Origin: Diploscapter coronatus
Taxonomy: Eukaryota; Nematoda; Chromadorea; Rhabditida; Rhabditidae
Assembly: GCA_964036155.1 (NCBI GenBank)
Contig: OZ038423.1
Location: forward strand, 41,307,249-41,371,248
Direction: 5' to 3'
DNA: 64,000 nucleotides
The position numbers and the translations under genes were made by a program. Positions 1-13,000 of the stretch are shown here, piece by piece. How positions within the stretch are numbered: position 1 is the first letter of the stretch; the number at the start of each line of letters is the position of its first letter. The notes under the pieces are model-generated. The model did no database searches. It was not told where the DNA came from and was given only the letters and a program-made list of their open reading frames with translations.

Positions 1-2873
1 GAAATGATTGCAAGAAGACGCGACTTGGAGGAATCAATTTCAATTTCACAAAAATCAAAATGTCAAAGGAAATGAATCATTCGCCACATGCTTTTCACAG
101 ATATCGATCACAAGTTTTTTTCATTATTTTTCCAGAAATGAATGGAAACAATTTCATGTCCAAAAATAATTTCTATTTTTGAGCCTAAAGAAAAACTCTA
201 CAGTGCAACGCAATAAAAACGAATGCCGCGAAGGCAATGGAAGTAGCGGTGAAAAATGTTTATTTCCGAGGGTGATTAATTTTCCTACGAATGTGAAAAT
301 CAAGGAGGAAAGTCGTGGCCCACAGCATGTTAGCACCTAACTCTGACAGAAAAAAGCTGTAGGAAGATTCGAAGGAAATCACGCCTGAAGCTGCGCGTGC
401 GAACAGACCTAATTCCCCGGACTCTTCTCCTAAAAAGTTACCATCCAAAGAAAAGTAAGGAATTCGGTGAAATTCTTGTCTCATCCAATTATCGACATAA
501 TTAATCGATAATTATGGGAAGAATGAGAAAAGGCACGGCTGATTAGAGAAGAGAATGCACCGTACGGAAAGGGAGAGGAAATGAGAAGGAAACAGGTCGA
601 AGTGAAGAGAGAATGGAAGAGAAGGGAGTGATAGTCTAGATGAAGATGGAGAATGTGGAGACAGGACGACAGAAGACAAGACGATGAGAAATGGGCTACT
701 CCTCCCTTCCTCCCTGTCATTTCTTCAATTCTTTATCACATCATTTCTCATCTCTATCACTCACTTTTCACCTCTTCATTTCTCTATTACCACCCCACTT
801 TGAACCGTTTCGTCCCTTCCGACGGCATTGATGATGATGATGCGCGGCGGAAGAGCTATTTTCGCTTATTTCATCAAATTTATTCTAGTCCTTCATTGCA
901 GCTTGGAAAAACCATATTACATTTAGATCATAATTCTAAAGAATTCTCATCATGTGGTACTTGAACCTGACTTTCACATGAAACTGATCTTATCTACATC
1001 TTCTTCGAGTTCCCCAAATAGAAATCGATCATAAAAGTAGAACCTCCTACGTTTTCCTTGGACTCTTTTTCTACCAATAATTTTCCCGAAAATGTTCAGT
1101 AGCCGATCTCCAAATTTCTAGAAACCACCACATCAGTTCAGTGGAAACGACCTTCAAGTACCATTAACAGAAAGGACGATTTTCGGGGGAAGAGGACGAG
1201 GATTTCCAATCACTCATCGAGAGAAGTTGCGTGATAAATCAAATGAAATCTGCGCAACAATTAATTTTCAAATAATCATCCGAGAATCAGTTCTGGTTGC
1301 GATTTTGTAAAATCATACGATCATCATAATTTCAAAATGTCTGAAAGTGGTCATTTTTTAAGAAATATAAATGGGTGCAATGAACATTACTCAAACTAAA
1401 TGATGTCGCTTATTCACGAAAACTGACAATCAGAAATAGATCGGAATAGAGATTTTGTAGTCAGAATTAGAATTCTGATCAATTCTTGTTAGCTCTTATG
1501 ACATGTTAGTTGTATGAATAGTTTCTTCAGCAAATGAGCCGATACCCAGTTTAACCTATCAAGTGGCAGACTCGGTACCAGCTAAAATTGGTCACTTACA
1601 AAGGACGTGCCTTACGATTTTCTCGAATAGAAACGGTAAATAAGGAAATGACGAAGAAAAAATCTCATCAAATTATCATAATTATGATGGGAAAACGGAA
1701 ATCAGGTTTATCGAGAGATGATGAAGATTAGATTGTGATATTTCGCCTGACTGAACACTTTTAGAGTAAGAAGTTATCGAAAAGGTGATAAGAATAGATA
1801 TGCGATATGATATTCCCATCGATAGAATAGATAGAGAATGATAAAGACTGAACTGAAAGAGTGAATCAACTGGGAATGGGGATGAGGGAGAAGAATACAA
1901 CGACAACCTGCAAACTGCCTAACTGCTCGAAATTAGATAGGCCCAAAGCAAAGCTCGAGTTTCTTGGCCGAGAAAAAGTTAAAACGAAAAATCGAGGCAA
2001 AGATCTAGCTGAAGAGAAAGAAAGAAGGAAGAAAGACGAAGGAGAGAACTAGAATAAATCACCATGGGTCATTGTCTGCCTGTTTCCTTTCTAATTCCTA
2101 TCTAATAAACATTCATTTGCTTATTTTCAAGGCATTTTGAAAAATCTTTGCATTTGATGAATCTATACAATGCAACATTTGGTTTTTGATCACCTACCGT
2201 ATACGATTTGCTTGAAATGAAAAGGAAATTGTGCAATCAAAACTAATCACAGCAATCGTACATCAATCACTCAGTCACGAACATAAACAAACAAAGCGAA
2301 CGTCTGGCATTTTACTAGCGATTTTCGGGAAGTCCTCGACTTTAGATTCGCGTGCAAAAAGTAGCAAAAATGTGCACGGAGAGCGGGGAGCAAATGTGAC
2401 TGACAGTGAAAAAGCGAAGGGGAAAGGAGAATGAGAAGGGGAAGTGAGAGGAATGGGATGAGGCTGATGACAGAAGAATAGGGAAGAGGGACACACATCT
2501 GGAAATACGGAAGGGACGGCCAGAGGACAGGGCGCATTCGAATATTCTCCAACGCATTCCCTGTCTATCTAACCCTCTATTCAATTTATTCCTTCCTAAT
2601 TCTGCCGGAAACCAAGCATCTGCTAATTGCCATGCTCTAATGCATACTATATTTTTACAGTCATTCTAACCATTGCAAGTTTTTCATTTATAGTTTTATG
2701 TGAGTTTGTAACTTTAAGTTACAGATTTCAGCATCTTACAAAATAATGGCTTGAAAATAGCAATAATAACCCGTTCGACATCGTGTCATAAATAGAAAGA
2801 AAAGAAGGGATGTAAAAATGAAAATGTAGAAGGGAAAAAATCAAATTGAAAAAATCTCGTAGGCTCAGCTCGA
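1..2873. other. Intergenic; no supported gene
   Basis: I see no open frame here with protein-like composition or consistent splice sites. There are purine-rich patches on the + strand near 515-700, 1960-2060 and 2400-2530. They open short frames on both strands, but the translations are low-complexity. The region lies past the 3' end of the NFRKB-like gene; a possible poly(A) signal for it (AATAAA on the minus strand) is near 2583-2590. Confidence 0.6.
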
Positions 2874-5800
2874 TTACAACTCTTCCGTTCTGTCCCTGAG
2901 ACAGGCCTCCAACGAGTCCATGGTCTCCTTGATTTTCTGCGACTGAGCCTGTATCCCTGCCCGCTCAAACACCTCGTCCAAATCTATTCCACTTATGTTC
3001 AGGCTCGGCTCCTGCTACAAATGACCTAGTTTTATATAAAAATTGTATAAGTATAAAAAGGAAAGTTCAGAGCAAAGCACCAGTTTTCTCAAAGCCAGTA
3101 AAGCCGAGAAGGGGTGTATATGTGCTCAACTTTTCCATAAATGAGTAAATCTATAACGATTAATTATCGTAAGAAACTTCAGTTTCTCCAACCCTATATT
3201 CTGCATACCAAGAGGTGAACTTTCGGAATTTCATCACTTGATTTACTAATGAATTCAACAAAACCCACCGGATCCTTATCCTGCAGTTTCTTGAATATCT
3301 TCAGCATCTTTTTGAGGTCGTCGATTTGAGTTGGCTGGTGCAAATCCAGATCTGAAATGTCAAAACTGAAGAAAAGTCAAACAGAAAATGAATTTTATAC
3401 CTCTCAAATTCATGGAGTAGAGCGTGGACTTGGCAGTGACCGAGGTTAGCGCCTTGCTGATTGGCTGATCGGGTTCTTCGTCGCTCGAAAAGCCAAACTC
3501 ACCGACTCTTTGACGACAATCGGCGAGCATTCTGGGAGTATTTGGATAAAATGATAGCAAGTTTAGATTTAGAGAATTCAACACTGATTTGCAAAAACGT
3601 TGTTAAATTTTAAAGATAAGTTTAGGAAAAATCCTACAATTTAGCACGTTTAGCAGCCCTCGACTTGACCTTCTTGAAATGTCGCTTCTTGGCAGCGACA
3701 ATCGCATCCAGCGGCTGTCGAGCCGGTTCTTCATTTGGGCCGGAACTCAGATGATGTTCCATTAGAATCTGAAATGAAGAGGGACATTTAATTGTCGATT
3801 TCAGATATCTTGGAGGTTATAAAATAGAGGCGATTATTAGAGTATTTGTACTCCAAAGCACTAAGTTGAATTGAGAAGAGTAAATTAAAATTTATTAGAT
3901 AAACAGTTCAATTATCGAAGAAAATTCTTACATGTCTGGAAACAGCCAACTGCTTGAGGAGATTGATGTTGTAGAATCGAATGTAGTGGTCGTAGAGCAC
4001 TTTGCTGTTGTCCTTCAGCTGTACCAATTCCGACTGTTTCTCCGGGTTGTACCATCCAGCTGAAACAAAGAAGTAAAAGAATGAGTCAAATTGGTTTGAT
4101 TTTAATTTCGATAAGGGTTGCGCAAATTTAGACTCGAATAAAACCCGATCGGACTTTTATGCCCGAAAAAAATCCGATTGGGTTTCAAATTTGCAGTCCT
4201 GATCTCGATAACCAATTTTGCATACCTTATTTCATTGGCGGAGTATTTCAAAAACATGAATCATTCTTTTTCAAAACGTCCAAGAAAGTTTAAGAGCAAT
4301 GATAAGCAATGTTCTTTCATTCAGCCAGGATAAGTCATATTTATGGAAGAGTTCTACGCTTATTCTCATGTGTGCAGAGAAAGTCTTCAATCAATTGCTA
4401 CTATTTCTTGTTTTTGTACTATGTTCATTTTCTCTCGCCTTTCCAAAAGATAACGTTTGTCAAGCCAAGTTTATAAAATTAGAGAAAGCTTCAACCAACC
4501 ATGCAATTTGGTGAAAAATCTGGACATGGGATTGCCCGCAGTCTGGTTCGTTCTAGCCGTAAAAGCTGCCTTCAAAATCTCCCTCTCGTCCTGTGGAGTC
4601 TTCGCCGACACATTGCGAGGGAAGAATTGCTGGAATCAGAGATTGAATGGAAAATAAAAAAGAACAATTATTACCCTCAAGTATTGCTTGATTTGCTCAG
4701 GCAGACTCTCGTAGACCTCTGCATTCAACACCTCGCGCAGCACCCACTCGCTGTTTGTGAGGATACTAGGCACGTAGAAGGGATCGGCATTCCAGACAAC
4801 TTTGGTCATGACCATCCCGTTCTTCTCGTCTGGAATAGTAAAAATAAGAAAATTGGCCAAAATTAAAGTATTGAGAAGTGCTAAAACTTCTAATTGAAAC
4901 AATCCAACAATTCTTTACCAGCGTAAAGAGAAAAAGGGGTAAAATTGTATCAAATTCGATTCAAATTCTGGCTCCATATATTTGTCACCGGATTTTTTTT
5001 GCCGTTTTAGCGTTTCCTTGCATGCTCCGCCAATAAATTCGGAACATGAAAAGATAAAGAAAAAGCGATTGTTATCAGATGATTGAAAAGTGAAACGCCT
5101 AGTTTTCGTAATTCATAATCGACCTACTGATAAAATGCGGAGGGTAGACGATAGCAGGTGCAGTTCTGTAGGGCACGAAAGGAGCGGCTCCAGGAGGAAC
5201 TCGCTGCACTCCACCAGGAGGGGGAGCGCCTCGCTGCCCGATTGTCCCTCTGCCCATCGCATGTGGATGTGGATGTGGATGCATGGGGCCAGGTCCGCCT
5301 CGCAGCATCGCCCCAACTGCCATGTTCGGGGGCATCGCAGGCAGACTGCGGCCTAGTCCGGGAGGGGGCGGCAGTTGCGGCTGCTGAAAGAAGCCACAAT
5401 GGACAAAAGATTATGATGCCGAGGAATGAAAATTACTGACAAAAACTGCTTGCTGCTTTCGAAAAGTGGTCCAAGATCTTTTCCGTTTCGTATATTGGGT
5501 TGATCGGAAAGTTCGTGCCCACTTTGGCTTAATATCGAAAGGGTTTTGGTATGTTGTGTAGGGTAGTACACTAGCCTGTCATATGTGATACTTCCAGCAT
5601 TCAGCTTTCGATTATACCATTTTGGCAGAAAATATGGAGACTTAAATTTCTGGGGTGACTGATTTTATCCCAGAATCTTTTGATGAATGATGGGAAGTTG
5701 GCAAAAGTAGCATGACAACACTCGGGGACAGACTCTTCCTGCTAAACTCACAAATGAGTTTTGGTATACCTATTTTGAGTTGAAATTCTCAGGCAAAACA

Positions 5801-7294
5801 TATTCAATTCTCGATCATTTTATAAAAAAGTGGACACGAACTTTCCGACCAACCCAATATTTAGCATATTATAATATCAACAAAAAATAAATAAAGAAGT
5901 AGGAAAAAATGAAAATTTGGGATTAGAATGATTCATACCGGATTAGTCCGTGCATCGGGAAGGGGATAGGGGACATTTCTGTGACCGGGTGGAGGAGCTT
6001 CGTGAGGATTTGGAGGTTGTTGCATCGCTGCCAGATTCGCTCGACCAGAATCGTAGTATCTCTGCAAAGAATAAAACCACGAATAAATGCAGTTATTCTA
6101 TCATCCAATTGAAACGAGAAAACCAAAGTGTTCACTGCAAAATAATAGAAATATACACACACAAGTTGTCATGTTAGAAATCCTCGAAAAATAATGAATG
6201 AAAAATGAACAAACCTGTCCAAGAATGACCTGACCGACTGATTGCTGCTGCTGCTGCTGTTGCTGTTGTTGTTGTGGTGGGCCAGATTGGGGAGTCGCAA
6301 CCAGAGTGGAGTGATTAGTCGGATGTAGTGTCTGAATTAGTTTCCTTCTTGACATATTCAAAAATGAGAAGACTATGACCCTCCAAATAGTTCGACTTCT
6401 CAGACATTTTCAATAATTCCTCTTTATCCTATGTTCATTTTCAAATAATAATAATTGAATTATGACTTACCCTAACAGCATAGACATTGCCGGCCCTGTG
6501 TTGTTGCTGTGCAATCTGTCTGAGAGTGGGTCCTTGTCCCTGCAGATGAGCTTGTGCATCTCCCACCATTGTTTGTCCCTGTGCCTGTCCCGGAGTCTGC
6601 ATCTGAGCTGCTCGCATTTGCATCTGCTGTTGAACCTGGGCTGGGGACAGTTGATGAATTGGAGGCAGCTGACCGGGCGGTATGGCCGAAGAGGAAGAGG
6701 ACGAGGAAGAAGAAGGACCCGGCTCGCTCATCGGGACAAATTGCTGCTGATAGTTCTGAATGGGGAAATTCATCATCATTTTCAAAGTTGAGAAAAAAGA
6801 AACCTAAACTACAATCAAAATAGACGTCTGTGTAATTTACCTGCAGACCAGAATAATCGCGATGCTGCCCCCTTGCTCCCCGCTTGGGCGGAGAGAGAAT
6901 CGGCACCGGGTTTGAGGGCACCGCTGGCCGCTTGAATTTGTGATCGTCTGCTAAAAAACTTTCGTTAACTCTGATTCACACGGCGATTCCTCGCTAACAG
7001 TCAAAATAGTAATTACTTTGCGCCTAGGTGAGCAAATTTCTTTCTCCGCGTCTCTTCAGCACTGTTCAGTTCCAAACAGAGCCTGCATTGAAGAAACTGG
7101 CGCTTTCGAATTTGTTTTAGTTGAATACCCAACGAACCTGTTGATAATGGTCTGAGTTGTCCCTGCCCGGCTCTACCAGAAAATTGTTGAGCAGCAGCCT
7201 CTCCTTCGTCTCCTTCCATCGTTTCTGCAGATGCAGGCTGCTGCATTTGCTCGTCCTCTGCTGGTTGTGCTGACGCTCCTCCAGAATGCGACAT
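2874..7294 (-). CDS. NFRKB-like INO80 chromatin-remodelling complex subunit (DEUBAD domain)
   Basis: Thirteen exons join in phase to 648 residues: 7138-7294, 6841-6950, 6471-6755, 6215-6331, 5939-6061, 5128-5383, 4675-4829, 4500-4629, 3932-4059, 3638-3768, 3401-3531, 3269-3351 and 2874-3014. Residues 1-350 are low-complexity, rich in Gln, Pro and Ser, with an 11-Gln run near 202-212 and a His-Pro repeat in exon 6. From about 350 the protein matches the DEUBAD region of NFRKB: LREVLNAEVYESLPEQIK, then YLRQFFPRN, then AGNPMSRFF and GWYNPEKQ. A later segment with GEFGFSSDEE matches the acidic segment that follows in NFRKB. In that family the protein is subunit G of the nuclear INO80 complex and binds the deubiquitinase UCH37. 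The winged-helix half of vertebrate NFRKB is absent and the protein is about half the usual length. The ATG lies one base after a CATTTCAG acceptor. Confidence 0.85.
4122..4194. repeat. Small inverted repeat in an intron
   Basis: GCAAATTT...AAACCCGATCGGA (4122-4153) is complemented by TCCGATTGGGTTTCAAATTTGC (4173-4194, in two parts) with an 11-base interruption in the left arm. It lies in the intron between exons 8 and 9 of the NFRKB-like gene and could be a decayed mobile-element end or a hairpin. Confidence 0.55.
5495..5857. mobile_element. Short mariner-type element (MITE) inside an intron
   Basis: This 363-bp element lies in intron 5 of the NFRKB-like gene. Its ends are 30-bp inverted repeats (5495-5524 and 5828-5857), starting TTGGGTTG and matching at 28 of 30 positions. 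Both ends are flanked by TA, the target duplicated by Tc1/mariner elements. The interior holds no transposase frame, so it is a non-autonomous copy. The terminal sequence differs from that of the mariner at 41201-42503, so it belongs to another family. Confidence 0.85.
6239..6275 (-). repeat. CAG/CAA trinucleotide repeat coding polyglutamine
   Basis: A run of CTG/TTG on the + strand reads as 11 consecutive glutamines in exon 4 of the NFRKB-like gene. CAG and CAA codons are mixed. Confidence 0.9.
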
Positions 7295-7295
7295 T

Positions 7296-7303
7296 CTGAA
7301 ATG
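7296..7303 (-). promoter_or_regulatory. Splice acceptor at start of NFRKB-like gene (likely trans-splice site)
   Basis: CATTTCAG on the minus strand ends one base before the ATG. No upstream coding exon joins to it, so it is either a 5'-UTR intron end or a spliced-leader acceptor. The same arrangement recurs at most genes in the window. Confidence 0.6.
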
Positions 7304-7537
7304 TTCGATTTTAAGGTAGAGAAAACTCGAATAAGAAGTTATCGATAAAATTTTTTTATAAAAAATGAAGAAAAATATTTAGAAGGGAAAAATAAATCGA
7401 ACGAGATAAAAGCTCCGCCCCCTGCAAAAGCGCGGCAGTGTTCAAAAGGTGGTAGTACGAGGACCCCTCATGAGCACGGCTCGTCAGAGTAAAGGAAAAG
7501 GGAGTATTCGTTTTGAGCATGCGCTCGCTTTATCCGT

Positions 7538-7684
7538 CTCAGCGAAACTTGTGCCTATCCGGGCGGATCCGGGTGGATTTCCAGCGTTGAATTGCCAATC
7601 CGGGCGGAGCGGCATGCCGACCCACTCGGGCCAAACTGCCGATGTCCGTCCGGATCGACTTGTATAGGCACAAGTTTCGCTGAG
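7538..7684. repeat. 147-bp inverted-repeat element with GC-rich core
   Basis: The left arm 7538-7559, starting CTCAGCGAAACTTGTGCC, is repeated in inverse at 7663-7684 with about one mismatch in 22 bases. The core is much more GC-rich than the surroundings and repeats ATCCGGG-type units. No TA flank or clear target duplication is visible. It could be a small transposable element, or a structured element near the NFRKB-like promoter. Confidence 0.8.
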
Positions 7685-9116
7685 AACGTTCATCCTTTTC
7701 AATTTTATTTGCATTTTTTCCACTACTTATCGTTAATTACTTTAATTAGGGCTAGTTAAGCAAAATTTTTACTGAAGAAGTTTTATGAGGATAGATTTCA
7801 GGGCCCGTACTAAAGTCCCCTCACTTGAAAAAGGTATGCTCTAACTTCGCGCGATCTGCCCTCCTCCTTTTCCACGCTCTCTAGTTCGTGTCAGCTCAGC
7901 TCACGTGAACTTTCCCACTTTTATCTCTCATTTTTTTCAGGTTCAGTTCACGTGAGGGGCACGGTGCTGTGAGTTGTCCGGCCTAGCATTTTCCCTTTGC
8001 GCGAGGGGGGAGAAACAAGCGAGAGCGAAAGATAACGCGGGGAGAAGAGAGGCAAAAAAAACTAGGGAGGAATGAGGAATGAAGAAGAAAATGACTGATT
8101 TTCTCAAAAGAGAAAGAAAAGCGATCAGTTTTCGCTAATTACCACTAATTAACGCAATTAAGCTGGTTTTTCTTTACAGAAATCACTAAAGCATGAATAG
8201 AGCATTCGAAAGAGACCGGATTCACCGCGGAGCGACGCCTACAACGCGCTCATGAACATGCCAAAAGTCAGCAAGCCATTCAAGGCGCTGTTCATCGCCG
8301 GAAAACTCAAATTTCTTTTCTTTTTCGTGACATCAGCGGTGACAAGTGATGGGAATATGTGCGGCTGCCTGTCTCGATCCTCTAATCAGAAAAATTCCAA
8401 GACGCGATACTTCTGGGAGTGAGGAGATGGCACAACGTGCCGGTCAGCTCGTGCAGCGCTTAACTATGGAAGAAGTAATTTCGAAACTTGCGCCTCCTGA
8501 ACCGTTTTTTCATGCGGTTTTTTTTTGCATGAATAAACAAATTTACTCAGTTTCATGCTATAAAATGTCGAAAATTAGGTGTTAGGTTGCAAAATTTGGC
8601 ATTTATTCGGCCCCTAAAGTATAGAGTTGGACTGACATTTTCAATTTGGAACTCGTCCGTGGAGAATTGGTTGATTTAGGAGATTTTGGTGTCAAATGAA
8701 TCCTCATGACCTCAAGAAAATTCGGTAGTACGATCTCGGCGAAATCCAAAGTAGTACGGCTACAGTAACCCATTGAAGTGTCAAAATTTGACCCGATTTT
8801 TGGGTATTTTTGAGCATTTTTGGACGATGTTCTGGAACGTTCTAGAAGAGTTCCGGAGACAATCTTTTCGGATTCATGGATGGTTGTCCTCGATCTTTCA
8901 AGGAAAAAAAGAATTATCAGTTTTCCTACATCACGAGCCACGCAGCACGCGTAAATGTAGTACGCACTTTTTGAACAAATCGGCGACTTTGGCAACAGTA
9001 ATTTTTTTTATTTTCCATCATTTTGTTCTGGAATTTCGAGAAATATGCATTTTAGGTCTATACTCAAATATCGATAAAGAGAAAACCATACCTTATCGCG
9101 TAAATTTGGGCAACCT

Positions 9117-9237
9117 CGAAAAACCACCACCTCACCACGTCTTTTTTTACGAAGAAACTCCAAGCCCCGCCCCCTACTTTTTTCTCTTCCCTCTTGTGTC
9201 TAAAGACGTGGTGAAGTGGTGAGGTGGTGGTTTTTCG
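9117..9237. repeat. Inverted repeat of CCACC/GGTGG motifs
   Basis: The left arm 9117-9143 (CGAAAAACCACCACCTCACC...) pairs with 9202-9237. The right arm carries an 8-base extra unit, as if GTGGTGAA had been duplicated in it. The loop is about 58 bases. It sits in the gap upstream of PSME4. Confidence 0.75.
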
Positions 9238-10045
9238 TAATGGCCTCTTTCTCTTTCCTCTTTACTTTAAACTTTGCTGAACCCATTTAAAATTTTTTAA
9301 AGATATTTCATTCGTATTTCAATTTTTTAAAAATATCATTCGATATTTCCAAATTTATGCATTCATATTTTTGATCATTCGACATATATTAGTTTTAAAC
9401 AATTAGCTGGGGTAACTTTTGACTTCTTAAGATCTGGTGAGAGGACTTTTTCACTCTCGGCAAAATTTTGCGTCTTTTCTATCACAAGAATGAGAAATGA
9501 GAAGAAGAAAGGAGCGAAAGATTATTCTTTTTCTTGTTCATTCTTTCACAGACCCGTAGTTTTAACCCATCTCCTTTCGATTGCGTCAGCCTGATGCGAA
9601 TCCATTCTCTCAAAGGTCACTTTGAGTGCTTGCCACATGACCATTTTCACTGCTAGTCATTTCCGTCTTCAACTTTTTTTTTTTAAATATTTTTCATTGA
9701 TTACGACAACTTATAATGATCGTTTTTAACATTTTGAGTTTCAAATATCATTAGTAGCTCACTTTTTCAATTCGTAGGAATAGTTTTTTTCTTTTTCCTT
9801 GATCATTTTCGAAATTATGTGTGAATGAAATTGCGAAACGTTGTGATTGGGAGGGCTGATAAGGAATCCAATGACATGTATTCCTGCCCATAATTAGGAC
9901 TTCCGCAGCTGATGAACATTGAAAACCGCTGATTTGACTCTGATTTTGATATGAATATTTTCTGAGCGGGAATTTTGAAATGATATTAATTGATTTGTGA
10001 TATATATTTCAGTGAATTGACACACAATCCATTCGAAAGAACGAG

Positions 10046-13000
10046 ATGGTGGCCGAATCGCTGGACGCAGAAATCGAAGACATGAAGGTCCTTCCCTCTG
10101 CCAAGTGCAAATTTCAGAAGGAGCACTGGCAGCTTCGCTACCTTCCCTACTATTCTGAACTCGAGGCTCAGGCAAACCGACATTTCAGTGAAATCAAGGC
10201 TGGATTGGCACATTCGATCGCACTGAATGATATCAGATATGGCTTCGTCAAGTGGTCTGTCGAATTGGAGTTGTGAGTTTTAATTCGTACTATTTATTTA
10301 ATCAATTAACTATTAAATAATGTCAAATTTTAGCTACATACACCAGTACGGGTTGAGATTTCCAAAGGAAGATCATGTCACTCTCGTCAAGATGTATTTA
10401 TGCTTTATTCAAAAAGGGTCATTTTGGAGACAAACTAAAAGAATTATCAGACTTCTGACATGTCTACTCGAGTAAACATGGCTAATATATCTGAATGTTC
10501 TTAAACGACTAAATTTTAGCAAATATCATTTTCTTTCTCGAGAAGATATTATTATCGATTCAAGACCATTATACGAGCTTTACATCGAGGTTCATATCTT
10601 CTTCTCGTTTAATCTTTATTTTAATTTACGTTTAGATAGCCTATAAAAATCTGGAAAATAAGGGGTATTTCAATCTGCTACCAAATTTCAAAGCCGATCT
10701 TCGAAAATTGATTATTCGAGCTAGGAGATATTTCTCCAGCTCAGCAACACAGGAATTGCTTGATGAGGTTCTTGTTCGAAGATATTATTTGAGTGCTAAA
10801 ATTATTATTGTAGACGCGTCCGTTAATGTGTATCTGGGATGATTCAAGTGTTCGTGCTTGGGATATACTCGATCTGTTCTTGCCTATGGGATTCAGTTCC
10901 GAATTACACCAAACTGAGGGTATCTCATAATAAATTCTCCAATATTTGATGAATACTTAAATCTAGGAAGATCTTTATGGTTTGAAGAAGCGTGGCATTG
11001 GTATGTGCTTAGTGAAAAGAAGAACGATATTGATGGACATATCGTCAGCTTATTTGATAGGTAGTTTCAGGCTAGATTCAAAAGAAAATCGCTCGATTTT
11101 AGATTAACGTGGGAATGCCCAGATTTGATCGATTGGACTCCGAAGTTGGACATCATCTTCACAAAGGTAAGATTTACATGCATCAAGGGTTTTCCGAATT
11201 TCAATTTGGAAAATTCGGAATTAGTTATTCGACAACCCGGAATCGGAATCGACATTTTGAATACTCTGATTTCAATATAAACTATCTGATTTTTATAATA
11301 TGTAGTATTATTTCAATAGACACTATATTAAGGAACAGTTTAACTAGTTTACATATTAAGTTTATATGTTAGGCACAGAATATTTGATAAATTGTTCTAT
11401 CTTTTCACTATTTTTATTCAGATAATGCGTCTTCTCAAACTGTTCTTAGTTGATGGAGTGAAGGACACGATAGCGACAAGCAAATATCCCGAATGGATGG
11501 TTAATTTATTAGGATCTCAGTGTCATGATGCGTATGTTTTCCCATGCGTACTCTTCTTCGATAGATTTGACATTTCCCATTTTCAGTGTGATGAAATATT
11601 TGAAATCGATTTTGGATATGGCTGAAGATCTCCTACATCCGTCAAATCACGGTTCGCATTCCAACAATCTACTGACTTTCTTTAAAGAGTAAACTTTTCC
11701 AATTTACTTATACTAAAAATAAAAAAAAACAATGAAATTTATTTTCATTCCAATATAATTTCTGAAATAAATGGTTTCAGCTTTTCTGAAGGAATCATTT
11801 GTCGCATCTCGCGTGAAAGTGATGAGGACTCGAATATCCTGAAAGTTGCCAACAAATTCCCGAAGGAAATGCGATTGACGGATCAGCTATTAGATGAACT
11901 GACTAAAATGTTCCTTCCCTCGCTAAAATTGATCATTTTCACCAAAGTCGACCAACAGTATCATTTAGAAAAATTTTAAACCTAATTATTTGCACTTTTA
12001 AAGCTTATATTTCAGGCTTGTTAATAAGATTCTGAAGAGTTTCGCTCGATTTTCGCCGAAGATGATAATTCCAATGATATTGGAGATGTAAATTATCTCA
12101 ATAAAAATGACATTTTAATTTTGAACCTTTAAGGATACAGTCCTCAATCGATTCTGATACTGAACCACATCGACTTATTCAACCTCTCATTGTTCTACTT
12201 GATTTGATCCCATTATATGGGCAAGTGATAATTTTATGATGAATTTTCTATTTTGCAAACAAATTTCAGTAAACAACCTGACGAATTTGGGATTTCTATG
12301 ATCACTCAAACCATCAACATTTTGAAGCAGCTTATTCCTGAGTTGAACTTTAACGAATATGATAAATGCGAAGCCGCTTTAAATGTAGGCTCATGTTCTA
12401 ACGTTAAATTATCAAATTTTTCATTTTACAGTTGACAGAGCGACTATTCAGAATGGTGATTCTTGTTGATTCGTCTGAAGCTATTCATGCTCGAAGCGAT
12501 TTGACTGAAGCTGAGAAAAAGCTATGCGTCATGACATCAAGTTTCGAAGCTATGATCAATTCATTCATGGACAAGTTAGCATGATCTAGAAATGTTTTAT
12601 GGTCATGAAAACCATAAACATTTTGCAGGATGTTCACAAAATTTATTGACTGTGGATTATCAATCACACCGACTGATTCGTACAGTGGAATCGCTATAAA
12701 GGAGAAGCTATGCTATGAAGAATTGACTATTCACTACACTCTCATTCGAATCTACCGTTGCATTTGTAACAATACTGGAACTGCTTTTCACAAGGTGTCA
12801 TTTGAAACGTCGCTGATGACTTTAAACGATTATTTCCCTCATTTTATGATTCTAAATTTCAGATAGTAACTGACAGGCTGTTCAACTTCATTGCTGAAAA
12901 TATACACGAAAATGAGGAATATTCGATAACAGTTACAAATCTGGTTTTGATAGCAGTCAGGGTAATAAGCTTGGCAAAGCATCCTCGATTGAAAACCAAT

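Larger units (their letters stand above)
7295..10045. other. Intergenic between divergent NFRKB-like and PSME4 genes
   Basis: This is a 2.75-kb gap between two divergently transcribed genes and holds both promoters. It contains two inverted-repeat elements (7538-7684 and 9117-9237). A 43-residue open stretch from the ATG at 8349 ends at a GTAATT donor-like site, but I cannot connect it to another exon. The stretch around 8700-8900 looks repeat-like, with TACGGCTACAGTAACC at about 8755-8770, but copy number cannot be judged here. Confidence 0.6.

Noticed and set aside
5090..5439. Plus-strand frames across the NFRKB-like exon 6
   Set aside because: Shadows of a GC-rich, repetitive minus-strand exon.
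8349..8585. Possible small gene starting MGICAAACLDP
   Set aside because: Isolated open frame with a stop just upstream, no partner exon and no family resemblance.
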